This document shows positions 34,580-46,240 of a stretch of 64,000 bases of DNA, piece by piece. The stretch's first letter is position 1, and every line of letters starts with the position of its first letter. The stretch spans positions 9,509,001 through 9,573,000 of the forward strand of contig JAULSR010000001.1 in the NCBI GenBank assembly GCA_030512295.1, given 5' to 3'. This DNA comes from Bombardia bombarda. Its lineage: Eukaryota > Ascomycota > Sordariomycetes > Sordariales > Lasiosphaeriaceae. The translations under genes and the position numbers were made by a program. Below the pieces are notes generated by a model. It saw only the letters and a list, made by a program, of their open reading frames with translations. It had not been told where the DNA came from and ran no database searches.

Positions 34580-35511
34580 TCGCGTCCTAGTCAGTCACGG
34601 GATGGTTATTTAGCACATGAGGTTAAGGATTTGACCACACGCAAGAGAGGCAAACGAGAGACAGACAGATAGACCGCAATCTATGGCTAGGAAGGAAGAT
34701 GGAATAAGGGGCGACAGACGAGCAGCAGCTAATGGGATGATGGAATGAGATGGATGGATGGATTGGGAATGGTCGAGATGGATATTTGTTATTGGAGTTG
34801 GAATGCTTTGGCCCACGTGGAGCAATTTAAGAGAGGATTTATGGCGTTACAAAGGAAAGAGTGGGAAAGAAAGGGAAGGGGAGGGGAAGAAATACCATGG
34901 GCTTCTTATGTTTAGTAGTAGTTGCTTGAGTTTCTTTTGGGTTGGATTTGCATTTCTTTTCCTCTTTCAGCAGCGAGGACATATCAGCGAGAGGGAGACA
35001 GGAAGGGGGCTCGAGAATGGGGATTTTAATCTAACCTCATATATACAGGCAAACCATCGGTGTGTCTTTTTTTCAGTTTCCTGGGTGTTTCTATTCTGGC
35101 GCGGGGATGGTATTATCATCGTGGCAGCGATGCTTGAGGGTGTGGGTTGTTGAACGTTTATGGTCATTTATTCGCGTGTTTTCAATTGTAATGGTATTAT
35201 TACTGGATCTTTAAGGGGGTGTTTACATCCAATATTCCTTACTATTCAGCGCCGCTAGAACTGGGGACAAATCCTGCTTAAAAAAGCCGTCACAGCAGCG
35301 GAATCTCTGGCTATAGTGTATACAAGTTATCAAGTATAGTATGGCAATAATACATTATTCCTTTCAATCTCACATACAAAAAAGGGTTTGAATAGACACG
35401 GTATCAAGTGAGGAACATTCACATACAAACAGCCAATCCAAAGATACCAACAAACCAGAACCGCACACACACACAAAGAGCATCCGTATATACAACTCGA
35501 AAACCCTCCCC
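34580..35511. other. Intergenic between convergent Med2-like and GH5 genes
   Basis: About 930 bases of 3' flanks, purine-rich near 34840-34890. No gene is supported. Confidence 0.5.
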
Positions 35512-36777
35512 CTACGGCCCCTGCGTAACCTTCCACATCCCCCCCAACATGCCCGGAAACTTGCTATTCCTCCACCCACTCCAGTCATGCGCCAACACCC
35601 CCCATCCCTCATCCCAATCCGCCACGCCGTCCCGGACATAATAACTCCCCTGCAGCGCCCACACGGCCCAGTCCGCATCATTATTCTGCATATAATCGAC
35701 CAGACAGTCCAAATACCTCTTATCCTTGGGCACCAGCCCGTCCTCGCTGCCCCCCGTCATGCCCACCCCAAACTCACTAAGAATCAACGGCCCCGTGTAC
35801 GCCTTCCCTTGCTCCAGCACAAACCCCGCCCAGAACCCATACTCGGTCTTGACCACATCGCAGCTCTCAAACGGGTCCGGGAACGTGACCGTAAAGCTAT
35901 ACGCATGCATCTCCCAGACGTGTTTCCCCGCCCACGCCGACGTGTCCAGCATCCTGCCCGCCCTCAGATGGGTCAGGTCAGTAGTGCTCTGCACGCCACC
36001 CACGACGACCAGCACGTCCGGGTTCGCCGCGTGCACGAGCGCGCCCGCCTGCTGGACGTACGTGTACCAGTCCGCGCGCCCGTTCAGGTCCTGCAGCAAA
36101 AACTCGCGCAGCTCGTTGCGCAGCGACATGGCCACGACGCCCTTGCGGCCGGCCGCCCACGTGGCCATGGCGCGCAGCCCGTCCAGCCACTCCTGCGTGT
36201 GGAAGAAGCGCGAGTTGGCGTCGTTGTACCCAAACGCCGTGTCCCACCAGCCGTTGCCGTCGGTCAGGTTGCAGCACCACGACGCCTTGGACACGTGGTT
36301 GTCGAGGATGGTCACGACGTTGTGCTGCCAGAGCGAGTCGACCACGGCCGCGAACACGTCGCGGGTGGTCGCGTTGGCCAGCGCCGGGTTCTTTTGCGCC
36401 ATGTTGGCGTATAGGCCTGTCATGGCGGTCAGGGGCGCGCCTGAGGAGGCGGCGGCGGAGGAAAAGGCATCGGCCACTTTGACGTCCGGGTGGAGGGCGT
36501 GGTCGATGCTGTAGGTGAGGCGGACGCAGTTGAAGCCTTGCTGCTGGATCCAGCTGGTGATGTAGTCGAGGGGCTGCTTGTCGAGGCCCTCGGGGATGTT
36601 GACTTCCTGGTGGCCGGCCCAGTTGACGCAGCGGAACTTGATGCGTTGGTTGTTGGCGTCGAGGATCCAGCGGCTGGAGGAGTGCAGGGGGAGGGCGGGC
36701 TGTTGGGCGAGGATCAGGGTGGCGAGGGGGAGGATGAGGAGGCCGAGGGTGGCCACGAGGCGAGGTAGGTGTGCCAT
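35512..36777 (-). CDS. Secreted glycoside hydrolase family 5 (cellulase-fold) enzyme, 421 aa
   Basis: A single exon. The start at 36777 is chosen over an in-frame ATG at 36810 because it begins a good signal peptide (MAHLPRLVATLGLLILPLA, cleavage near AQQ). The GH5 signature is clear: catalytic acid/base in SLRNELRE (Glu about 222), conserved HAYSF, and nucleophile in ILSEFG (Glu about 335). Conserved CVNWAGH and FNCVRLTYS strands precede them. GH5 enzymes cut beta-1,4 or beta-1,3/1,6 glucans or mannans with retention of configuration. The subfamily cannot be set by eye, so cellulose is only one possible substrate. There is no carbohydrate-binding module. Together with the exopolygalacturonase 20 kb away it suggests a plant-biomass lifestyle. 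Confidence 0.92.
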   Translation of the reverse strand: MAHLPRLVATLGLLILPLATLILAQQPALPLHSSSRWILDANNQRIKFRCVNWAGHQEVNIPEGLDKQPLDYITSWIQQQGFNCVRLTYSIDHALHPDVKVADAFSSAAASSGAPLTAMTGLYANMAQKNPALANATTRDVFAAVVDSLWQHNVVTILDNHVSKASWCCNLTDGNGWWDTAFGYNDANSRFFHTQEWLDGLRAMATWAAGRKGVVAMSLRNELREFLLQDLNGRADWYTYVQQAGALVHAANPDVLVVVGGVQSTTDLTHLRAGRMLDTSAWAGKHVWEMHAYSFTVTFPDPFESCDVVKTEYGFWAGFVLEQGKAYTGPLILSEFGVGMTGGSEDGLVPKDKRYLDCLVDYMQNNDADWAVWALQGSYYVRDGVADWDEGWGVLAHDWSGWRNSKFPGMLGGMWKVTQGP

Positions 36778-39151
36778 GCTGGTGATGATGGCGATGGTGG
36801 TTGGTGACACGCCTTGCTTGGGTTGGACGTGTTTATATTCTACGCTACGGAAAGCTTGAACGGACGGACTCGTGGTGCAGTTCGGAGAGGACTAGTTTAG
36901 TGTAGAAAAAAGCGGCTTGGTAGTATAGGTCTAGATGTCGAGCATAACGAGCGTGATGATGTCGTGGACCCAATCTATTGCTTTGCCGGGTCCAGGGACG
37001 CGGGATATGGGCTAATATAGCAAGCTTGGAAAGCAGGTTTCGAGCAAGCCAAGGATTGGCTTCACTCTGGTAGTGTGAGAGCACGAGGGAGTGGTTGCTG
37101 GTGAGTGAGAAGCAATGTTTGACAGAAATGGAGGACGAAAGAGAGCAAGCAGGGAAGAAGAAAAGGGGCCAGACACTCGTCCTGATATGTATCTGTTGAA
37201 TGCCATGGCAGCCAAGTAGGGGTGTGTGTGTGTGTGAGCCACTGTGAGCCAAAAGCTGGGCAGCTGTTCCAAGCAACGCACGCATGTTGATGTCACGCCC
37301 AGATAAATACCCTCTATATGCAAGGGGTGGTGGGCAAAGGATCATAGGACAGACAGGAAGTCATGGCCGTACCAAGTGCGTGTGTTGTCCAGACAGACAG
37401 ACGCCAAGAAGAAACCAGCAGTGAGAGAGGGATACACCTTCAGCCTCTTCATTCAACAAAAGCGACATTTGCTGTCTCTGGACACAACGTTACGTCTAAG
37501 ACCACATGAGGCTGGTCACCGACTGTGCAGAAAGAGCTTCTTCCGACGACGAGGACGAGACACCCTCCTTGGGCAGCGGCTGCTTGTTCTATCAAAGATT
37601 GAAAGTGGTCGTCGCCGAATGGTAAGTGACCCGACAGACCCATGGCTCTGCCTTGTGATAGGTTGGGGAAGCCGGCAGCTAGGAGCTGGTCCGAGATGGG
37701 AGGGAGAGGGAGGCGATATGCGGGAAAGCAGGAACAGGAACCCTCCCCCTATCATGTCAAGAAGAGGGGAGGTGGGGGGAAGTTTAATCTCTAGCTTCGG
37801 GGTTGATCAGATTACCTAGAGAATTCGGATTTATTCTCGGCCATCCCTCAAGAGGAAGAGTTCCAGGATGCAGACTCAATCCAAGAACTTGTGTTGGAGG
37901 AGGAGGAGGAGGGCAGGTAATGAATGGTGAGGATGCAAACCGGGGATACCCCAGTCTTCACCCATCAAGACCTTTGGACCAGACCACCTTCCTTGTGCGG
38001 AGCTTGCTGCTTCCCTGTCTTGAGCCTGTTCCGCTGCATATATCAGGCGATGTAAGGTACTGCCGTCACATTGGCCTGCACCGATCGGCATTGATGCGGG
38101 TTGAAAGTGGCAGACAGAGTGGTTAGCAAAATCAAAAAGTTGCATGGCGGGTTTTTGGGATCAATCAGAGAAAAAGAGGTTCGTTCACTGTCATGGGTGG
38201 TTGTTTATTTGCAGCAGCGAGTGCCGTGCTAGCGTGCAACCTTAGACTAGGTCTAGCCAATCCAATCAGAGATCCCGAGATCTACCCCAAGTTTTACCAA
38301 GTTTTCCTGATCCTGCACGCCGATTTAGATCTAAAGGGGAACATGTGGTGTGGGAGTGTGGCTCTCTCCGAGCATTTTTACTATTACGATGACCTACACA
38401 GTCGTCGAGAAATCCAGCTCCCCATACGAGACCGGTAGTTATACATGGCTCCATGGGTACCTTACAATGGAACAGCCCGACAGACAGCTGACACCCAATA
38501 CTACAATCCATCACCTGCCGTGCCGAACTACACAAGTGTGTGTCGTATTATAAGTGTTATGATGTAAACGATATGCACGAGTCACGACTGAACCATCATG
38601 TCAAACATCTCAGACATCAGCCACCCGCCCTCCCAAAACCTGTCACAATGGCATGATCATCAAAGCCTCTCAAAGTATACACTCATACTAATAAATCAAA
38701 GTAATAGTGTCTGTTTAATTATTATCTTCCAATCCTTGTCCCCCGCCCCATCATCAGGGTCAGGGTACCAGGTGTGTGTGTGTGTGTTATTGGCTAAGTT
38801 TGTGATATCTACAGTCCTGCTTTTTTCATTTATCATAAGTCGTCCAAGAAACATAAACAAGTTGCGCTGCTCCAGGGCGCAGTCTCAGAGGAGCCGCCAG
38901 CGATCCAGCCTGGCCATTAAGTAAGTGTGTGTGTGTGTATGTCTGTGTGTGTGTATGTCTGTGTGTGTGAGTGTGTATATGAGGTAAAGGCTTGATGGGG
39001 TCTCGGCGCGTTGGATTTGCCGCCACCGGTATTTCCATCGGGTATTTTTTCCAAAAGCAAGTGAACGCAAATAATGCCCAAAGAAGAAGAAAAACAAAAC
39101 TGGCCCCAACCTCATCCAGTACCCCGGTTGGGTATCAGTTGGATGTTGATA
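36778..39151. other. 2.4 kb gap upstream of GH5 gene, no supported gene
   Basis: GH5 promoter region and 3' flank of the PH-domain gene. Open frames (for example 37376-37819) lack motifs. A GT tract lies at about 38925. Confidence 0.45.
38925..38980. repeat. Imperfect GT microsatellite
   Basis: Three GT runs separated by ATGTCT interruptions, about 56 bases. Confidence 0.9.
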
Positions 39152-40462
39152 TTAGGCCGCGGGACGCGTCTCAACGGCTGCTGCCGCCTTGGCTTCGAGT
39201 TCCCGCCGTTTTGCCAACAGGCTCTTGAAAGCCCCAAGACACCGCACCAGTGCCTCCTCGTCGTGTGCGCAGAACCGGTAGCTCTTCTCGTCTGTAATCA
39301 CCTGCAGGCAGTGTGATTTTGTGCGGCTCATCGGATCGATGTCCACCACATTGACGATCGACGACAAGTAGACGATGAACAGCACCGAGTACTCGGTCTC
39401 GTCCTTGTAAAGGATGAGATTCCGTGGCCGTAGCACAGCCCACGACTTCTTCCACTGCCGCACTCCCCCCTTGCTGCGGTGGAACCAGAGCCACCCTTGC
39501 CAGATGACTCGATCCGGGTCTTGCTCGATATTGATTCCACTGACTTGGCTGACGTTCATCGCCCCTAGCCCCGTAGCACGTCTTTGCATCGACGAGCTCG
39601 GCGGCGACTGCACCGCAAAGCTCTCCATCGATGCGCCCGGCACTCGTTGGAACTCGGAATCTGAGAAATCCGAGTGTGACGCGAGTTCGGTCCCTGACAT
39701 GCCCGATGAGTCTATTTGCGATGGTCGTCGGGCGAAGGATGGCGCGATAATCCGCACTGGGGGGTCCATGGGCTCCGGTGAGCTCGAGGCAAACCGTTCC
39801 AGCTCCGAAAGACCGCGGTTGTACTCTGGGTCCGGAATCTGACCGCCCGTGTAAGAATCGCGTCGAATGACCGGGCTCGCTAGGAAGAACTCTTCCTCCT
39901 CTTCTTCTATCCTTGCATCTTTCCTGATCAGGTCGACCCAGTCTTGGGCATCCTTCAGCGTGGGGGCCTGGAAGTGGTAGTTCTTGGAGGGCGAAAACAA
40001 GCCAAACGCATTTGGCCGTTTTTGTTTGGGATCTTTGAGCAGAGTAACAGCAGTCAAGTCAGACAAGTAAATCTTGTGCTGGAGCTTCTCTTCCCTGTCT
40101 GACTTGTAGATCGACAATGTGTTCGGTCGCAGAACTATGTAGATAGTCCTCCAAGTCTAGATGTCGCTGTTAGAATGTGTCTGGATACACCACAGCAGCT
40201 CAACCAGTCGGTGCCTTACCTTTGTCCTTGACGTGCGTTTCTGCACGTAGCCGCTTTTGAGGACACGGTCAAACTCGAAGCTGCCGTTCTGGTTGACGGG
40301 GGACTTGGTGTCCACAACAAGCCGCTCTTTTAGCCGAGCAGCAGTGGTCGGTAGCGGCATGGGGACGGATGAGGGCGAAATGTGTGAGTTGAGTGGAGAG
40401 TCTGTAGGTTGGTGTTGAGCGGTGGCCAACAAGGGCAGAGGCTGTGTCTGCACTGCCATCAT
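39152..40462 (-). CDS. Tandem pleckstrin-homology domain protein, 415 aa
   Basis: Exons (minus): 40220-40462 and 39152-40156 (1248 nt, donor GTAAGG). The first PH domain spans the intron, from KSGYVQKRTSRTKTWRTIYI to the end helix DAQDWVDLIRKDA (about residues 68-155). A Ser/Glu-rich linker follows. The second PH domain is about residues 295-400 (VIWQGWLWFHRS, KKSWAVLRPRNLILYKDE, YRFCAHDEEALVRCLGAF). Each ends with the family's invariant Trp region or its near equivalent. PH domains bind phosphoinositides or protein partners, so the protein probably acts at a membrane. The two-PH layout is like yeast Opy1, but that equivalence is only a suggestion. Two adjacent Met codons open the frame (40462 and 40459). 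Confidence 0.85.
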
Positions 40463-42613
40463 GATGATCGGAGCATGTAAAACAAAAGTCGTGGCGACCG
40501 TGGTGAGAGATTTACTCGGTATGCAGAGGGGAGCAAGCAAACAGGTCGCCTTTTGGCGGAAGGAGGGGAGATGCAAGCGAGGGACGCCCTTTAAAGTCGA
40601 GTCGAGGCAACAGCAGTGGTGCGATGAGGCGATGCGACTGACTGACCACCTGGTCCCAACTAGTCTAGATCCAAAAGGCCGGCGTCGAAAAGGCGCAGCT
40701 GTGATGCAGAAACAACAACAATAACAACAAGCAGGGCCTACGTAACGCCAGGCGCCTAGATAGTGTGTTGCGAAGCTCGGAAAAAAAAAACTGCGAGGAA
40801 CAGCAGAACAGCAGAAGCTCTGACTAGAGACGCAGAGAAGCTCCGATGGAGGCGCCTTCGAGTGCGAGGATGCGTCGCTAGAGGTAGAATGACCTTAAGG
40901 TGTGGACCGTGCCGATGTGACCAATCCAAAGCTTTGCCGGGGTGTGCAAGTCGTCGTGTCCAGGCGTGGAGGAGGCCTGGTTGCAAACAGGTGTGAGCAC
41001 AAGACCAGATGGTTCTGAGCTTGTGCGGCTTTCCTCGCTGGCCAAAGTCTGAAACGTCAGAGGAGGGAAGCGCAGGTAGGCGCAAAGGTGCAGGCGTGTG
41101 AATGATAGACAGGAAGGTGAGGCAGTCAGTGGTGATAGGTAGGGCAGTAGTAGCCAAGCAACTGTGTCGAACAAGGTGCGCTTGGCGACGACCATGCAGC
41201 AATAAGTCAAAAAGATTGCTGCGAGCGAGTGGAGGACAGGCTATGAGAAGCTCTGGTACGGAGTACGTGAAGTTGAAGGGGCAGTTTATGCGCGCGGCCC
41301 GAGAAGGGGAGAGTACGAAGAATGTACGAAGCAAGGATTGTTGTTTAATCAGCACGGCGGGGGTTGCTGGGTCGTTTCGTTACTGCCGGGATGAGCTTGG
41401 ATGAGGGCCGCCATCGGATGGAAATCAAGACAGCCGAGACGGTGCTTCATGCGATGCGACCTCGCCGGTATCGAGTGGTGTTGGCTGGTCGAAGGGGGAC
41501 GACGAGTCGAGGGCGACTGGGCGACTGGGCGACACCTGGGAGTCCTGGGACGGGCGGCCGGCAGAAGGACGACCTGGAAGCAAGTGGGCCCCGACCGTGT
41601 TTTTTGGTGCTGTTTTTGGGTTTCAGAAGCGGCTGTCAAGAGCCATGCGCTCCACTGGCCACACTGCACACTGGACCCGCTGGAGCCTGGAAGCGCGTGG
41701 CTGCTTTGGTCTTTCAGGGCTGCCCCCGGCTCTGGGGAAACCTGTCCGCCTGTGGCTTGGCAACAACGCTTGGGCGGGAGGAGGGAATGAGGGGATGAAC
41801 GGGTGGGTGGCTGAGGTGAGGTCGGTGACTACTTCTAATGGCGCATTCCAGTTGGGCAGGCAGCTCTCGGTCAACAAAGAAAAGACGGAGACGGCAATCC
41901 ACGATGGCCAAGACCTCAAATATGTACTTGTACCGTTTACCCAAGGCGCGAGTACCGAGGAAGCGAGAAATTTCCCCTGAGGGGCTTTTATTTCGTTGCT
42001 TGAGCTTGTCGAATTTTATTTCCTCCACATTTCATGATTTCGACGAGATTGCGATGTCTGAGTAGCATTTTGCACCTCTGCCTGCGCTCTGGTTGGCTGG
42101 CTCCAGCTTCCTTCTGGACCGCGCCAATATTTGGATGGTGATCGGAAGAAAGCTTGACTTGATTGCTCCCAGTACCTATTCGAATCTGTGTCAGAACACT
42201 AGCTGGCTTGTCAATTGCTGCTGCACCACGCCGTGCATTTCTGCGATGGAGGCAGTTCTGCACAGTCTGTTCTGTTCGTCATTCGGCAAAAGAGTCATAG
42301 CCAGTGCGCCATATCTGCGATGTTCTTTGAGACAGCAGGCGCCATTGGTCGATTTGTCTCACTGCTGCGCGAATCCTTCTGTAGTCTGACCCACCCTGCG
42401 ATTTGAGGGCTGATGGGTTCTGCCTAGAGACCAAGACCGACTTCAAGATGATTGTCCTCAAGAGATAAAACGGCTCGTTTTCCGAGTCATTCTCGCTTTG
42501 CTGCCCACGAGATACGAACGATACATGCCAAACCCGTTTATACCTACCTTTGCGTGTCACTGTGCGATTCATACTCAACCGCCACGACCAGTCAGTCAGC
42601 CAGTCAGTCGGCC
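40463..42613. promoter_or_regulatory. 2.1 kb divergent region between PH-domain and APH-fold genes
   Basis: Upstream sequence of two divergent genes. Overlapping plus-strand frames at 41364-41980 are open but have no recognisable content. GTCAG units lie at 42590-42610. Confidence 0.4.
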
Positions 42614-43912
42614 ATGGCCCATCCAGAAAGCGCGAGGCAGGCTCTGGAAATCCAACGGGAGCTCAGCAACACCAAATATGCTTGTTCAGTCCTGGAGCCG
42701 TTGTCGGGTGGAACGGTCAACTACATTTTCAAGGGTCTTCTCACCCAACCCCTGGAGGACGGAACCACAGAAATTGCTATCAAGCATGGGGAAGGCTTCA
42801 TTGCATCGAACCCCGGCTTTGAACTGACCACAGCTCGCTGCGTATGTTGTTGTTACTGCTGCTGTCGTTGTTGCCGCCTGCCATGGAGCGACCAATCCAT
42901 ACTAGACTGACATGTTGCTAACTTACCACGTTGTGTCCACGTATTCTAGGGCGTCGAGGAGGGATGCCTAGAATCTATGAGCAGACTGCCAGCTGTTACC
43001 AGCGGCTGCGTCTCTGTCCGAACCCCCAAGCTATATCATTTCAACCAAGAGAGCAACACCCAGATTCAAGAGTGTTTCAATCAGTCAGTGGATCTGAAGA
43101 CGTATGCTCTCAGATATTTCTCCAAGGCTGGCCATGTGTCCAGGAAATCTCAATGTCTGGACATTGGGCACGGCCTCGGGGCGTGGCTTCGCAGTCTGCA
43201 CGACTGGGTTGTACATCCAGAGCAATCTCAGCTCCAGGAAACGGCCATGTCCAATACGGCACTGCAGGCCGTAAAGCTCAAGTTCAACTACTTGTTATTG
43301 GTCCCGACGGTTGACAGGCATCCATCAATCCTAGAGGAAGCAAGAGGGACGTTTGAGCAGGTAGAGATGATGGGAAAGAAAGAGCTGGAAAGCCCAGATA
43401 TCCAGGTGATCCACGGCGATTTCTGGACGGGAAAGTAAGTCCATGTGTGTGTCGACCGAAACCTCTGACGAATACTTATTATTGACATATACTTTTCTTT
43501 CCCTTGTGGCAGCGCCCTCCTCCCTGATATACCTTTAGAAAAAGGAGCACAGACATCCATCTTCATCGTGGACTGGGAGATGTGCCAGCTCGGCGTGCGA
43601 CCGCTGGACGTAGGCCAGATGATTGCTGAGCTCTATGAGCTCTTCTTATTTAAGGGTATTGAGGAGGGGAAGTGGGTGATTGAGGGCTTCGCAGCCGGAT
43701 ACGGCTATATCGACGACAACTTCGCGTTTCGCACTGCCATCCACGTCGGCACCCATCTGGTCTGTTGGGGCAGTCGGGTGCCAGGCTGGGGCTCCGAGGC
43801 CCAGATCGAGCAAGTCGTTGCCAGAGGGAGGGACTTGATCGTACACGCCTGGCATAAAGACCGTAGCTGGTTTGAGGCAGGAGAGCTGGCCTGCCTATTT
43901 AGTCGGTCGTGA
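42614..43912 (+). CDS. Aminoglycoside phosphotransferase (APH)-fold small-molecule kinase, 370 aa
   Basis: Exons: 42614-42841, 42950-43434, 43513-43912 (1113 nt). The second donor splits the catalytic loop; splicing gives HGDFWTGN (Brenner motif HGDxxxxN, about residues 230-237). It is followed by the metal-binding loop FIVDWEMCQLG, where DWE takes the place of the kinase DFG. The N-lobe has LSGGTVNYIFKG as the nucleotide loop and EIAIKHGEGF with the ATP-binding Lys. This is the APH/choline-kinase/methylthioribose-kinase fold. Fungal genomes have many such proteins acting on unknown small molecules, so the name does not imply drug resistance. The order of motifs and DWEMCQLGVRPLD resemble methylthioribose-kinase-like members. 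Substrate unknown. Confidence 0.87.
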
Positions 43913-44468
43913 TCCGCATCAGATCTGCCGCCGGCTGAAGAGCGTCAGTGCCAGAGGCGGGCTGGCTTATGCGAAGCAGAGCCATCAGTGGACACAACTG
44001 TCCAATCCCGTGTTGAGTTTACTGTCCTCGAATTTAACGGCATCGTTGAGACACCCCGTTCCTTCATAAGTGAAAGACAGCTCCGGCTCTCGTGTTTCTT
44101 CTTGTCTGAAACCGCGAAACGGCCGATGGGAATGGCAGTCGTCGAGTCGGCTCACCGGAAGGCCGGCTGAGTATCGCGTGTGTGTGCTTTTTACAGACCG
44201 TATTAATTCACTCGTTACCCATCATTGCGTTATCACCAGTACCTTCTCTTGGCTTCTTGATTACGGTGATGCTTCACCACCACCACCACATGGAGCGAAG
44301 TTAATGATCATCCATATTGGTCTGTTAACAATTAATGATGATCGATTTCTCGCCGTCTTCGAACTGACTCTCAGTTCAAACCGTCCGCCTTTTTTTTTAT
44401 AATACTCTAGTTCTTTCGCCGCCACCAGTGTGGGTGAGCGTCGAGAACTAAAAGCGGCTGTGCTTGTG
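43913..44468. other. Intergenic, APH-fold gene to Fig1-like gene
   Basis: About 560 bases, downstream of one plus-strand gene and upstream of the next. No gene is supported. Confidence 0.45.
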
Positions 44469-45613
44469 ATGGCACCGAAGCCCTCCTGTCAGTCTCCCCA
44501 GTCACATACATCTATCTCTCATAGTTCCTCCACGATGACATCAGCTAACACCGCCCAGGGATCATCAAAGCCCCGCGAGTGATTCTTGTCCTCATCTTTC
44601 CCACCCTTAGCTTCATCTTCTACTGTAAGTGGTGTCTCCCCCATGACAGCACATCCATCTATCAACAATCGCAGTCGACTGACCGTCAACAGTAATCCTA
44701 GCCCTCGGCTGCTCCAGCAACACACTCAGCACCATCTCCCCCATAATAGTCCGATCAAACGGCACAATCCCTATCGGCGGCATAGATATCGTAGTAGACC
44801 TGCGCATCGGCATATGGGGTACGCTCCCTGCCCCTTCAAGCCCCTCCAAAATCTCGACATCTAACCACCACCACAGGTATCTGCCTCGGCCCCTCCCCCC
44901 CTTTTTGCACATCCACCCTCGCCCTCCAGCTCCCGCCCCTCGACCAACCCCAACCCCAAACGCCCCAAACCTCCGCAACCATCCTCTCCACCCGCCCCCC
45001 ACGCAACCGCGGCGGCGGCAACCTCCCCCTCGCCCGCCTCGCCCTCGCCCTGCAAGCGACCCTCTCCCCCCTCAGCGGCATCCCGCTGCTCATCGCCATC
45101 CTCCTGACCATCCTCGCCACGTCCGTCCAGCTCTACTTCAACGCGCGCGGCCGCGCCTTCGACGAGGAGCACGTGCAGGCGGCCGTCTGGGCGCGCAGCC
45201 TCGACTGGGCCGCTGCGGCTTTTGCCGTGGGCAGCTACGCGACGTATCGCGCACTGGTGGAGGCTACGCCGAGGTTGGTGCTTGCGTTGCTGCCAGTATT
45301 GAAAGTAGAAGGATCAGATTCGCCAAAGTTGATTATCGAGGCGGGTTCAGTCGCGTCGAGCCTGTTCGCTGCGGTGGTTGGGACGACGGTGGCGGGGGCG
45401 TTTATTAATACGTTCATGACGGCGGGGGATGCGGGCGCGTCAGTGGTGCAGCTGGGGAGGGCGAGGCGGCGTGTTGACGCGCTGATGGGGAGGAAAGCCG
45501 GTGATGGTGGTGATGATGATAGAGTGGTGGCGGCGACGGCGGGGGCGGCAGCAGGGGATAAGTTTGCTCCTGTTTTGTATAGGCCCAAGCCTGCTTATGA
45601 GAGGTTCCCCTGA
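44469..45613 (+). CDS. Four-TM fungal membrane protein, Fig1/SUR7-claudin-like, 315 aa
   Basis: Exons: 44469-44487, 44559-44624, 44693-44818, 44877-45613 (948 nt; donors GTCAGT, GTAAGT, GTACGC; each acceptor has a CTAAC or CTGAC branch site). TM1 is about residues 11-33 (VILVLIFPTLSFIFYLILALG). An outer loop has CSSNT and WGICLG...C, like the Fig1 domain pattern GxC...C. TM2 is IPLLIAILLTILATSVQL, TM3 is the LDWAAAAFAVGSYATY region, and TM4 is SVASSLFAAVVGTTVAGAF. Fig1 proteins help calcium influx and membrane fusion in fungal mating; SUR7/PalI relatives share the layout. Family choice is tentative. The 19-nt first exon is the weakest part of the model. The coding sequence is very GC- and C-rich in exon 4. 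Confidence 0.62.
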
Positions 45614-46240
45614 ATCGGTTGGCAAATCGATCAAAATCAAAATAACTAGAACACGTTGATGAATACTTGGAAATCAGAACACTACTGTTTATTTGTGAGA
45701 CTTCAGATGCAGTAGTAAGTAGACTAAATAGAAGAGGTAGTATCATAGCTCTACTTGCCTACCGAAGCAAGGTACTACTCTATATGTAACCAACTAACTG
45801 TGTGTTACCCAGGTATCATATATACATTCCCTCCCATAAGCTATGCTGTCCTCCGCGCCAAGCAGGCCTCCCCATTAATACTCCGGAGAAGAAGCAGAAA
45901 GTGAATCCGCTTGACAAACCATACATATGTCCAAGACATGTATGTATTTATCTTTACCCCCAACCACATAAAGCCAGTCCGCACATGACTATGCAAGAAA
46001 AGCATATCACGCAAGCGACCCAGTCAATGTGTTGTGACAAAAAGACGCCAGTGATTTTGTTGTCTGTAAAAGAAATGCAAAGACCAACCCACCCTTAAAA
46101 CGCCATCCACAGATTTGGTAATTTACAGCCCAAACGGGGTTATCGGGGTTGTTCATCATGGACATGTATGTCAAAGCGCCGCGCCATATCCCCGGCTCTC
46201 TCAAAGCAGCAGCAGCAGAAAAACGGAATGAAACAATCTC
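45614..46240. other. Intergenic between convergent Fig1-like and La genes
   Basis: About 630 AT-richer bases of 3' flanks. No gene is supported. Confidence 0.5.

Noticed and set aside
35587..36514. 275- and 262-codon plus-strand frames over the GH5 gene
   Set aside because: Antisense shadows; the minus strand has signal peptide and both catalytic Glu motifs.
41364..41980. 144- and 127-codon plus-strand frames between the PH and APH-fold genes
   Set aside because: No motif, mutually overlapping frames with similar length, typical of chance opening in GC-rich DNA.
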